NCBI RefSeq assembly: GCF_003254395.2
Contig: NC_037648.1
Span: forward strand, 2,087,868-2,151,867
Source of the DNA: Apis mellifera
Lineage: Eukaryota > Arthropoda > Insecta > Hymenoptera > Apidae
Length of the DNA: 64,000 nucleotides
Direction: 5' to 3'
Part shown: positions 48,356 through 60,240 of the stretch, one piece after another
How the letters are laid out: each line of letters begins with the position of its first letter
Numbering within the stretch: position 1 is the first letter of the stretch
The notes under the pieces: model-generated
What the model was told of the DNA's origin: nothing
The model's database searches: none
Seen by the model: only the letters and a program-made list of their open reading frames with translations
Translations under genes and position numbers: made by a program

Positions 48356-49640
48356 CAGAAAGAACAATTCGATTTCTAGATCAAAATACATTTTTTTATT
48401 TTACATTCTCATTCTCATCTGCCTATAATATATTTATTATAAATATTATAATTTATTACATTATGATAAATTTATAAAAATTTTTCTCATATTAAAATTA
48501 ATACGAATCAAATTGATTTCAGAAATTTGTTTTTGCCCTTAAAAAAAAAGAAAAATCTCTTTTAAATCTTTTTCCAAGAAAATCCCAAGAGAAAGTTCAT
48601 AGTTTGCTCGCAAACATTCGCAACAAATCCTCCTTAAAAGTCACAAAGAACAAAACCAAACTCGAAAAGAAACCATAGGTCCCCCTATTCAACTTTCAGT
48701 TCCTATACACGGTGACCAACTTGTCGCGGAAAATGCTAACAGCTTTCCTCTCCGATCGAACTCTCGTGAATTTTCCACCCACTATTCGGCCCGAGTCACG
48801 TAACACGCGTGGAGAAAAGGAGGGCGGTCGAAGGAAGCATGAATTTCTCTCTCTCTCTCTCTTCCTCGTCGCTTTGTAGCCCGTAAACTTTCTTGGTTCG
48901 ACAGCCCTCGGAGAAAACCGTGAGAGGAACCGTAGGAATAGAGTCGAGGCCGCTTCAAGTTTTTCCATGGAGGTAGCCGCGCAATCATTTGTCCAACACA
49001 CCGCCAACAAATCCAATACGCTGCCAGCACACGGATTTCGTTCTCTCTCTCTCTCTCTTTTTCTTATTCTCGTTTCGACTCGATCGCCTTCTTGGTACTT
49101 GATTTTTTTTTTACTTTTTTTACTTTACTTTTTCTTTTCGAAAAGAGGAATGTAACGATTTACCTCGACGTAGAGTAGATGGTGGTATAGGTTTGCGATT
49201 GTGTGGAAAAGTGTATGTGTGTGTAGCGAATGTAATGTAAATCGATTTATAAATTTAACTGATTTTTTAAAATAAATATTAGCGTATGAAAATGTCAGCA
49301 AGAAGATTCTATCTCTAGTTTCGTCTAATTACTTATTTAATAAATAAATCTCGATTATTACATTAATTTCTAAATTATCATATTATATTAACATGTATCT
49401 AATTGATGAAAATAAAAGATTTGCATCTTCGTCGAATATCCATAAATTTATTTAAATAAAGCAAAAATATAAAGAGATAAATGAAAAAAAAAAAATACTG
49501 AAATATACGTTTAACACGTGAGGATAGAAAGGGAAAGAAACAAAACTGTACACAAAGTACGTAACATGATACGTAAACTGAAAGCAAGAAAGAGCAGAAA
49601 AACGATCACACCGGTGCCATCTGTCGAAACAATAAACGAA
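48356..49640. other. AT-rich DNA with one GC patch
   Basis: GC-rich at 48681-49210 with CT runs at 48846-48861 and 49042-49056, AT-rich elsewhere. Frames of 82 and 106 codons on the minus strand show no domain. Confidence 0.5.
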
Positions 49641-49645
49641 GACTG

Positions 49646-49653
49646 TGACGTCA
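49646..49653. promoter_or_regulatory. Perfect CRE palindrome
   Basis: TGACGTCA is the full CREB/ATF palindrome. GGTGCCATCT, a CTCF-like core on the minus strand, lies 24 bases upstream at 49613-49622. Confidence 0.35.
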
Positions 49654-51559
49654 GCTGAACACACTTCTCAATTTCCATCTATTTCCAGTATATCGAAATA
49701 TATGTATTAACTTGTACGATTCGTAATCACTCGATTAATTAAATATCAAGTTGATTAATTAATCGATTGTGATAAAAACAAACGTGATAAATTATTCATA
49801 ATCTAATCGTTAATAACCAAAATCACTATACATGGTCGATCTTCGCGAACGCGGTCGATAAGGTTGTAAAACAACTCGGTCAAATCGCTGCCGGGATCCG
49901 GTTCGAGCATCCTGTACACGAAAAAAGAGAGGAAGTCAACGAGGGGCTATCGCTCATCGCTCTCGTCCCCCAGGAGTAAGAGATATATCCAAGAGACTGG
50001 TTGGCAAAGGGGACAAGGGCCGAAAAGAAGGCAGACCACCACCGTTCCACCGTTATCATCTACCAAATAATGGAGGCATATTGAATGGATAGGCGAGGCC
50101 GATGTGTATCTGATCCGCACCACGTCTCCTGGGGATATTAAGGAGTCGAACGTCCCCCCCTTTCCACCGTCACTGTATCAAGTTCGTGAGTGGGAGAAGC
50201 GTTCAGAGAATAAATCCAGAGTCTTCTCACGTTTGAGGTTATGTACTGGTGAAACTTGTTGTGGATCAAGGAAAAGGTTTTTCTTTGGGTACAAATCAAT
50301 TTTGTTGTTGAAGTGAGATTGATTTGTAATACCGTGCTTTTTATGAGGAGAATATAGAGTTGTGATTTTTAATGAATTTAAAATATATAGTAGAGGATAT
50401 TATTTTGAATAAGACTTAAAACTTGCTATTTTTTTAAAGTTTATAAATAGAATTATTATCATTAATACATTTGTTTTGATTGAGAATTATAAAATGATAA
50501 AAATATCAATATATTTCAAATTCTTTTATATTATTTCAAATAATATTATTAATTTTAAAATTTTCTAGCTTATATTTACATTTTAATATTAGTTGTTAAA
50601 ATAACTCTATAAAATATTATTAATATCTATCCAAGATTAATTTCTCATTAAATCATATTATTATGTATTTCCAAAATATATTTTTCTTTTCCCTATAATT
50701 TAATTAAATAACAACTTATCCAAAACTAATTTTTCATCATTCAATTATCATTCTCAAATTACTTTTTTCCAATTTAAATAATAATTAAATGATTTTAAAA
50801 TATTGTTAACAACCTCTCCACATTCCAAAAAATCCAATTTCTAAAATTTTTTCTTCAAAACAACTTTAACATCCCAATAAAGAAAAAACCTTGAAACAAG
50901 ACTCTCTCAATTCTAAATTATCCCAATACCCCATAATAAAGCAAACACCGTTGTACCACTATCTCCAACACAATCAGGCTTAAAGATGAATGAGAGCGGT
51001 CCATCTCCTCCTCTCTTTTTATCTGAATAGAGAAGCATGCAACACTGAAAGGGACGGAAATAAGTGTAAAAAATAACGAGAGGGCGCAAGCTGCTGTATC
51101 GTCTGCACCGACTCCATTTGTGCAAATCTATTCAGTCGCCGCGTATTCTCGCGGAACTCGCAACATTCGACCTTCCTTGTCGAATCGCACACACGCCGCA
51201 TACATACCTCTTTCCACCTCCCTCCTCCTCCCCTCCTTGTCCCTTTTTCCGGCCGAGTTTTCCCTCCTGGTTGCAAGCAAGCCGAAAAAGGTTTTCCAGG
51301 CCGGCTATATGCAGGTTTTTTCCACTGAAGAAACATGGTGTACGCTCTATAAAGGAGGTCGTATCTCGGCTCGTATCTCCACGGTCGTGGGTGGAAGTGG
51401 GACGGGGGTATCAACCCCCGCAGGGGCACACAATGGAAGCCATATGTTTGTGGGGGTTTTGAACGGTTCTAGTTTGGGATCTACCGATCTAAACTTGACT
51501 TTTTTTTCTTCTCGTTTAAACGTGAAAGTATTTATTTGTTATAAATATTTGAATTACTT
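49654..51559. other. GC patches around an AT block
   Basis: AT-rich to 49830, GC-rich to 50310, AT-rich to 50920, GC-rich to 51500. The 114- to 152-codon frames at 51019-51578 overlap in three frames and show no domain. Confidence 0.45.
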
Positions 51560-52590
51560 TACTACAAGTCGAACATAGTTGAAATGTCATAATAAAATGG
51601 AATAACTTTTTTGATATTATAAAAATTATTGAAAATTAATAATAATAATAATAATAATGGATCATATATATTATATAATATATAATCAATATAATATAAG
51701 TATAATCAATATCAATAATCAAGTATAACTTTTAAAAATATTATTAAAGATATTTTGATTAATTAATTGTAAAGATTTTATAAAATTATTAAATTTCTAA
51801 CCTCTGACAAAGCATTGACAAATATAATATCATAGACACATACCATGAAATTTCATTCATATTGAATATAGTTAGAAATAGAAAGAAATATCATAATAAA
51901 ATGGAACAATTTTTTTTGATATTATATTAAATTATTGAAAATTAATAATAATAAATTATAAGGGATCATTGTGACATATATGTTCCATGAATCAATTGCT
52001 GAATTCAGTATAATAAGTATAATCAATATAATATCAATATAATATATATAAGTATAATCAATATCAATAATCAAGTATAATCTTTAGAGTATAACCTTTA
52101 GAAATATTATTAAAGATATTTTGATTAATTAATTGTAAAGATCTTATAAAATTATTAAATTTCTAACCTAAATCTTCTAACTTTTAACAAATATAATATC
52201 ATATGGACACATACCATAAAATTTCATTCATATTGAATATAGTTGAAATGTCATAATAAAATGGAACAACTTTTTTTGATATATTAAATTATTGAAAATT
52301 AATAATAATAAATTATAAAGGATCATTGTGACATATATGTTCCATGAATCAATTGCTGAATTCAGTATAATAAGTATAATCAATATAATATCAATATAAT
52401 ATATATAAGTATAATTAATATCAATAATCAAGTATAATCTTTAAAAACATTATTAAAGATATTTTGATTAATTAATTGTAAAGATTTTATAAAATTATTA
52501 AATTTCTAACCTAAATCTTCTAACCTCTGACAAAGCATTGACAAATATAATATCATATAGATACATACCAACAAATTTCATTCAGCACAC
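51560..52590 (+). repeat. 304/360-bp tandem repeat, three copies
   Basis: CATAATAAAATGG recurs at 51588, 51892 and 52252. The units share ATTATTGAAAATTAATAATA, TATTAAAGATATTTTGATT and CATTCATATTGAATATAGTT. The second and third also share a GGATCATTGTGACATATATG block that the first lacks. A short frame inside is repeat translation. Confidence 0.95.
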
Positions 52591-52954
52591 TTGAAACTCT
52601 CTCCAGCATTTCAACAATGAACGAGCATAGTAGTACTAAAGAGGACAGTATTATTATTCGAGTGAAAGTTATGATGGTTATTGTCATTTCATTAACATTA
52701 TTACATTCCACAAATTGACTTTTGAATTAAAATCATTTCTATTATTTAATCATTATTAAATATTCGTGTATTCGAATATTAAATTGTACCACATGATGCC
52801 AATTTTAGAATAAATGATAATCAATTGCGGCTCTACTTAACCTATATTTTGCTTAGCATTTTGTCTTCTTATTTCTTTCTTGTGTTTGTTAACCTGTTTT
52901 TTGAAAAGTGAACAGTATAGTGTTACTGAACTAATTTAAAATATTTCTGTATAA
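52591..52954. other. AT-rich spacer
   Basis: No feature seen between the array and the coding remnant. Confidence 0.5.
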
Positions 52955-53472
52955 CTTGAAACATGTATCGAAATATTAATTTATTTTGAAAATGAAGCTC
53001 GAGTTAACCTGAAATTCATATTACAACAAAGATAAATTGAAAGCCAAAATGGAAGCAGAGTTAACTCCAATGACAGTTTTCAGACATTTGCAATGGATAA
53101 AGTGAATGAAAAAATTGGAAAAGTGGAATATCAACTGACAGAGGATCAAAAGTTGCAGTGTTTGAAAGTGTGCTTATCACGTAAAACTCGAAACGGTCAA
53201 AGTTTTGAATAAAATTATAACCTGTGATGTGATTATACTATACGACATACAATCTGGATGAATAATTAATGCCAAAACCATTACGAAAAAAATAACGATG
53301 TAATTGTATCTGTAACAAAAATAAATCTTACTGCCAAAAAATTGATTAAGAAACCACAAAAGAAATTAACTGAATCGAAATGTAAAATCTTAACTCACCC
53401 ATTCTTGTTTCGTCATTCAGAGAAGCTGTAATCGCAGCATTCGAAGAATTTCTAAAACCATTGGAATCTCGT
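52955..53472 (+). pseudogene. Broken remnant of a protein-coding sequence, unidentified
   Basis: From 52955 to 53209 one plus frame reads 85 codons with a single internal stop (TAA at 53033) and protein-like composition. It includes stretches such as NEARVNLKFILQQR, NSNDSFQTFAMDKVNEKIG and QLTEDQKLQCLKVCL. Downstream, a second frame at 53386-53472 reads NLNSPILVSSFREAVIAAFE and a few more residues to a stop. The 176 bp between need at least one frameshift. No introns are obvious, so it may be a decayed processed copy. I do not recognise the family. It could also be chance. Confidence 0.4.
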
Positions 53473-54400
53473 TAAATCAGATTGAACAGTATTTCGATTG
53501 AACAAAAAACTTACTACTAAATAATATAATTCTCTAAAATAATAATCCACGAAACGTTACTTATCTTCTTCCAAAAAAAAAGATCCTCTAAAATCTCTCC
53601 TCATATATCTATATATCCATTACTTTCCTCGATACCGATTCCAGTCTCGAATCGAAGAAAGTGGGCTCCTCTTCCGTGTCTCGTTGCTCGCCATGCGGCA
53701 TAACCCGCACGAAAGAAACCGCGCTTCGAGGAACGCGGGACGCGATGCATATTAAGCGCTCAACCTCCTCTTTTTGCCGTCTTGAACCGAAGCGAGCAAG
53801 TTTTTCGATCCGGTTGATCCACCTCCTGACTGACCGCTTCCAAGCTTTTTACGGAAATTTTTCGCTCCTCTCGGTCTTGTTGCGAGATTGAACGTTAGAT
53901 GCGGCAGGTGAACGAGTCGAGCCACTGTGGCAACTAATCTTTGAAAATTGTTCGCGCGTGGACAGGGCCGGCGCTAGGCTGCTTGGCGCCCCTTCTCTTC
54001 AGATTTATACACTGTTGGAAGACAAAAGTGTTACTTTTGGAAAAAGTAATAATGACAAGTTTAATAATCAACTTTTGTTACATTACACTAATATTATTGA
54101 TATTATAATATATTATTATATCGATTAGTTAATTTGTTTTTTCCAGTTGTAATTAAAGTAAGTAACTTTTATCATAATTCTTATATATAATAGAAGCGTG
54201 ATTTGTCGTCCCATTAAAATTATTTTTTTAGCAATCTTGAACGGAATGAAAATAAAAATCCTTAAAGCGCTTATTACGTTTTTAAAAAGACGTTACATTA
54301 ACGTCGCATAAATGAATAAGGTAAAAAGTCTAGCATCATATAGATTAATAGATTATACTTGATTAACATTAGATCAACATTGATAAGAGGTTTCGAGAAG
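53473..54400. other. Mixed DNA
   Basis: AT-rich to 53640, GC-rich to 53990, AT-rich after that. A 76-codon frame in the GC patch shows no domain. Confidence 0.5.
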
Positions 54401-55430
54401 AGGTGTAACGTGGCAACATCGAGCGTAAAGACAATCTCATCTATATGCAAATTTATGTACTTTCGAGTACATTAGCGCAAAAGTATGGGCGTATTTGTGT
54501 TAATGATATCGGAAGGAACACGGGTAAAAAAAAAAAAAAAAAAAAAAAAACTTGTTTGCGAGTGATTGCATTTCTTAAGCGAGGAGAATCTGTTATAAAA
54601 TTCGCTGGATGTGGTAATTTTAATATCGTGGGGCGGAGTCGTGCGGAGACACGTTGCGACGTTTCTCGAGTATCGTCTCGCGACATCTGACGGGGAAGTG
54701 ACGTGCACTGCTTTGGAAATTAAAAATCTGCTCGCGACATCGTGACGCCTTGATATTGAACTTTGATTCTCGATTCTAAGATAACTCGATATATATATGC
54801 ACGTCAAATTGACATTGTCTTTATCGATTATAGATAAATTCGAAATTTGTAAATTTTAAATTAAATTTTTTTTTTGGTTAAATTTATTTTTCTGAAAAAA
54901 TTTTTACCTTAAAAGAAGATTAAGTAATTAGGAAAATAAATATTAATTTAAAACTTTCCACGTTTTATTTTTTTGTACTTTTCCATCGAGTCCCTGCTTT
55001 CATTTTAAACGGCTTCCGTCCAGCGGAACACACATCGGATCGAATCGGATCGAAATCGGGAACGGTTCGGAAAGGAAATCGTCGAAAATTCCCCGATGGC
55101 TGTAAAGGAGATTAGCCAGGGCGGAAGGAGGACGTCAGAGAGCGGCGACATCCAATTAGAGGGAGTACGTGCTCGGACACTAACGAGTTTTAATGGACTC
55201 GGTCCGAATGGTGGCGTGGCGGAGTGGCGCATTGGCAGGTCGCGTCAATCAGATAGCGAAACGCGGCGGACACAGAGGGTCGCTCAAGTGCCGATATCCT
55301 CCGATCCGGCTTCCTGCTTTAATTTAATTGGACGATCGCCAGTCGCGCGTGCCACCTGATAAATAATTAACGCGTTTGGGCCGGGATCGATTATCAAACT
55401 GGCTGCCGAGCGAGGGAGAGCCATTATCGG
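54401..55430. other. Mixed DNA with A run and GC patch
   Basis: An A run of 25 lies at 54526-54550. GC-rich DNA at 54600-54760 and 55001-55430. Overlapping frames of 75-111 codons show no domain. Confidence 0.5.
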
Positions 55431-55433
55431 GCG

Positions 55434-55706
55434 GATCCTAGTGCACCCTAGTCGTTGCCTAGTGCTTCCTAGGATCGTAAAAGTATTGAATCGCCCTTTC
55501 GGTTCAAACTTTTTATTCGTATATTAATTATCTCATGTTAATTATATCACTATAAATATTGTTTACGTTGAATTAAATTGAAACGAATTATTCTTTGCAA
55601 TTTTATTAACACGTCTAAGGATTAATTGATATCCCATCTATCATTCTATTTGTTTTCGATTATTATCTAGTGCATTTTAGCCATTGTCTAGTGTTCCCTA
55701 GAATCC
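55434..55706. repeat. Pair of CTAG-rich blocks
   Basis: The block at 55434-55476 is flanked by GATCCTAG and CTAGGATC and holds CCTAGTG twice. A diverged copy lies at 55665-55706 (TCTAGTG twice, CCCTAGAATCC). CTAG is normally a rare tetramer in most genomes. Confidence 0.65.
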
Positions 55707-55925
55707 TTATATATATCTTTGACACACGTGATGATATTGTGTTGAAGCAGAAAAATTTGAAGAAAATTATTTAAATTCGAGAAAGAAATTTAAATAATTG
55801 GAAATGAAAATTACTAACAATTTTTTTTTTATTATTTATGACTAGATTTTAGTATTTTAATATTGATCACGATATTGATTTTTGTGTTACATAAATCTGT
55901 TGAAAAATTATTTATGGAAACAGAC

Positions 55926-55945
55926 GTAGCTAGAAAGCTAGCTAC
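55926..55945. other. Perfect palindrome GTAGCTAG/CTAGCTAC
   Basis: An 8-bp exact stem with an AAAG loop, also CTAG-based and 220 bp after the second CTAG block. Confidence 0.7.
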
Positions 55946-58130
55946 ACTCCCTAGAAAATATCTACATCTCAATATCACCACAATTGCTTTATTTGCCAAA
56001 CAGGAACGATCTCGTTAAAATGTAAAGTAGATGGCGTTACATCGCCTGTCGGCCATTTATCCAAGAATTTATGAATTAGTTTCCAAAGTGGTTTGTATTA
56101 CCACGTGTACACACTCCTCGTCCAATCCATACGACATTTATATTTCTTCATCCTATTTCGACGAGATAATGAACACGCCACTTACGTTTCCAACATACAT
56201 TCGATTATCATCGATACACGACTGTGATTGTGGCAAGTCATTTTTACGAGCTAGCATTGATTCCTGATAAATATAAATGCAAATCGTGATAATAATCGAG
56301 CGAATAAAAATTGATCAAGGAGATACATGTAATGAATAATTAAAAAAAAAAAAAAAAAATGAATTATCATCTAGAATAATGTATTTCAACTGCGTTTTAT
56401 ATTACCATTAATAGCGGTTTTAAAATTGAAAAAGCGAAAAAAATTAGTATCACGTGTGCACTGGATGATGATTCGAGTGGTTTTTTCAAAAATAAAAATT
56501 AATACGCGTAATACATTTTTATGGTGACTGCTTACATCCATGAATAGCAATGAGATTAAGTAAGTAAATTCCAATGTATTGTATGTCAGTTTATTTGAAT
56601 AGAAAAATTATATAATTTCTTATCTTATATAATTTTTCAAATAATTTCCAATTCTTATACTATTATAAAAAAATTGCTTTTGTTTATCTTAATGATAGAT
56701 TTATCATTATAAGTGATCTTTTTAATGTTTCGAAAAGTTAAATATAAAATTTTAATTAAAATTCTAAAGAGTGGCATTTTTAATTCAATATTCATAACAA
56801 TTTCATCATCCACTTTATGTATCAAATTTAAATTTATCTCTATTCAATTTTAATTGGAGATATAAAAAAAAGTGTTGATATCGATTATGAATAAAAATAT
56901 AACAATACAAACATAGATACACTTGTAGTATCGTTAATTTAAAATTCGAATCAATTTTCGTCTCGAAGATGGAGGATATAATAAAGGATAATAAAAAATT
57001 GATGGATGAATAATTGAAGAACCGATGATTCTCTGAAACATGTAAATAGATTAAGTTAAAGAATAATAATATTTGAAATAATTGTATAATATAAGAATAA
57101 TAGAAATAATTAAGAAACGATATATGGAGAGTAATTGAATGAAAGGTATAAAATGTGCAAAAAGTTAATATGGCGGAACAGGTGAACGGTTGATAATTAA
57201 CCGTTTCACGAGAGAATTCTTTTTATATGGGAATCGATACAAAATAACCGATCGTTTAACCGTGTAATATTATCGAGTTCTTTTGGAGAATGTGAGTAAA
57301 AACGATGTCTGAAAACATCTTGATTCTGAAAATTACACACAATAACATTCATATATTCATTATTGAATACTTAAGGATACATTCCAGAATTATGAATAAT
57401 ATAATTGTGTTCAATTGTATTATTATAAAAGAATTCAAATAATTAGATAATAAATTGAATTTTTTATCACACTGCTCCATAATAATATTATTTTTATGGC
57501 TATGAAATTAAATGTTTAAAGAGAGTTAAAAAGTTAAAAAATTTTTCAATTAATACAATGAAACTATGTATTCTGTTAGAGTATATGAATCTTGATGAGA
57601 TTCCACTGCACAATTACAAAGTTAATTAAATACTTTGCAGAGAATACAAAGTATTAGTATATATGAACAATTTTAATAAAAAAGTGCATGTAATTAATAT
57701 TCATGATTTATACAGCATGTGTTGGAGATTGAAAAACATATAATAGTAGAGGTATAATGTACATACCATTAACACACTTGATCAACAAGTACATATTAGT
57801 TTTTTTATTCCATTATTATTAAGTAAGTTCACAATATCAAAAAATACACACTCTAATTGTCTATTTGACTTTTATTTATAATTTTCATTTTTATCTTATT
57901 CCTATTTACACATGACTAGCAATTGTGCATCATTTAGTATAATATTAATTTTTGATATTATACTCATTTATTTCACTTCTTTCTATTTGTAAATTAAACA
58001 TATTAAAAATCTTATTACTTGTTAATTAATAATAATAATAATTATCACAGTTGTTACAAAATATAGTTTCTCATCATCATAAAGAATCATTATATTTTAC
58101 TTCTTCTAATTATTCTTCTAATTATAAAAT
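55946..58130. other. AT-rich DNA with a small mixed patch
   Basis: Mixed at 55981-56280, including TAGATGGCGTTACATC at 56028. Then AT-rich with an A run near 56342-56359. A hairpin lies at 57182-57209. No gene seen. Confidence 0.5.
57182..57209 (+). other. Bulged hairpin
   Basis: GTGAACGGTT pairs with AACCGTTTCAC around a seven-base loop with one bulged base. It is too short for a microRNA precursor. It may be a Myb-type (AACSG) inverted pair. Confidence 0.45.
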
Positions 58131-58455
58131 CTTTCACTTCGCATAACTTTCATTCACACAAATATTGCATAAATATTTCACAACAATTTTAAATATAAAT
58201 TTTCAAATATTTCTCAATATAAAATTTTCACAAACATTTGTATTACAAATTTTCATAAAACACTTTTCAATTTTCAAATTTTTACAAATTTTCAAAAAAC
58301 ATTTGTAACAACAATTATAGACATAAATTTTCAAAAAGTTACTCATAAACATTCCACAACACAAATTTTTCACGAACATTTGTAATGTAAATAACATAAA
58401 TTTTTATAAAATATTTATATCATATAAATTTTTACAAACATTTTCATAAATTATC
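58131..58455 (+). repeat. Degenerate AAATTTTCACAAACATTTGTA repeats
   Basis: Loose repetitions of AAATTTTCA and ACATTTGTAA blocks 20-45 bp apart. Unit borders cannot be fixed by eye. Confidence 0.6.
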
Positions 58456-60240
58456 GAACATTCGACGTCACGACATGCACAGCTCCTCAGGCTACTGTCC
58501 TTCGATGCAATTTCTCCATGATAGGTCCGCATATATAACCACGGCAATTACGAGTATTGAGTATCGCGTAAAATTACTCAGAACGTAGGAGAAGGGATCG
58601 CCATTAAACATAATATACGAGCGAATAATGCATGGTTGATCTACTTTTTCGGCACTTGCTCGCTCGTTTGCCGATTCCGCCTATCGAGAGGCGGCACTGG
58701 ATCCTGGCGATAATTTCTACATGCACGAATTTTATCGGAAAAGAAAAAAAGAATAATGAATGATCGATGGTAGCGATACGAATGAAGCGGTTAATTTTTA
58801 TGAGATGACCGCCGCGAGTAATAATCCAATTATCTGAGAAAATAATCGTGATCGGTAACGTGATAGAGCGAGGAACACATTGTGCAGTTAATTGTTTCAC
58901 TTTCGATGCTCCAAGTAAAGTTTTGAAAGTTTTAGAAAAGTAATATTGCGAAGAAATAATTATCTAATATTTTTATCGATATAATTATTCTAAATATAAT
59001 TATTGAATTATTTTTCTAAATACCAGAAAGTAATTTACAAATGAACTACGAAATCAATATAGTATAGAATAGAAAATTACATATATATATAAACATTAAT
59101 TTCTTTCTAAGCTTTTAACCTAAATTTATTAATATTGCAGAATACATAAATAAATTAAATTCTAACTTGCAATATAGTGTCAATCTTTTAGATTCATGGT
59201 TATCTTAAATATATTACACGATTTTTCATTGGTAAACAATTTGTGCTACTATTCTTTATGAATCTAACTAAATGAAATTTTATGCTTGTAATAAAAATCG
59301 TTTACATAATTCAGATTTTAAATTTCAACGAGATAAAATATAATTTAAAATATGAATATATAGACATGTATAACTTTTTATGAATTTACAAACATATATA
59401 CGTATACGTTCCATAACCTATCTTTCCATTGACATCTCTATCGAATTATTTTTCTTTCCATCACTTTTCCTCAATAGTCGCAATAGCCGTCTTCCCTTGA
59501 CAAATAAAATATTAAATTAATAAATTTTTTCACCAATCACAAATCTCTTTTCCGAGTCACATAAATACGGTTCGTAAAGTCACGAAAATAGCGCTAAACA
59601 CTCTTAACCCACGCTGGGTAACTTATCGCTACAAACAGAAATATACCTAGCTTTTTTCTTTTTCGAGAAATGAGACAGACGACAACAGTAACGTAATGGC
59701 ACCGTTGTTTCGTCAAGTTCCAAAGAGCTATATTATGAGTTCCAGATAAGAATTCACACGCGACCAGCATTCAAGCCTCTCGACGAATAACTTCACCGTA
59801 TAAAGCGTAGCTTTAATCTCGCGCAAGAGTAGGGAACCATTCCATATAATCGAAGAAATGTTTGAACAGCGATCGATTGCTCGATCTTAACGGGTCGAAG
59901 AATGCCACTTATGCGCCGCCATGAATAGTATCGTCTGCTTAGGCTACTGGCCTCGCGCTAGTGCTCTCCTCTGGCGAGATCATGCGACGACATTCCGCGA
60001 CTAGATTCCTGAATTTAATGGCGCCGCGGAACGGGACGAAAAACAGGGCATGATCGATAAGAGTTTAATATGCTGTAATTGGCGTCCACTGGAGATTCCT
60101 CGCTCGATATATGGTGTTTCTTGGTATACATACGCGACGCAATAATTTGTTCGGTTGTTTTTCGTCCAGACACAGATTGTACACGAACTTGTCAGTGAAT
60201 TAACAATGATAAATGTAATAAGTGATAAAAGTTGGTGGTA
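58456..60240. other. Mixed and AT-rich DNA
   Basis: Moderate GC at 58456-58920 and 59561-60240, AT-rich between. The 98-codon minus frame at 58604-58900 shows no domain. No gene seen. Confidence 0.5.

Noticed and set aside
49895..49910. GGTTCGAGCATCC, a possible tRNA B box
   Set aside because: The spacing within the box is wrong, and there is no A box or cloverleaf around it. No nuclear tRNA was found anywhere.
50326..50338. ATACCGTGCT, like the 3' half of miR-276
   Set aside because: The 5' seed is absent and there is no hairpin.
52320..52332. GATCATTGTGA, like part of bantam microRNA
   Set aside because: It is inside a tandem repeat, the rest does not match and there is no precursor-like fold.
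58131..58455. CRISPR-like regularly spaced repeat
   Set aside because: Repeats are degenerate, AT-rich and irregularly spaced, with no cas genes. It is a decayed simple repeat.
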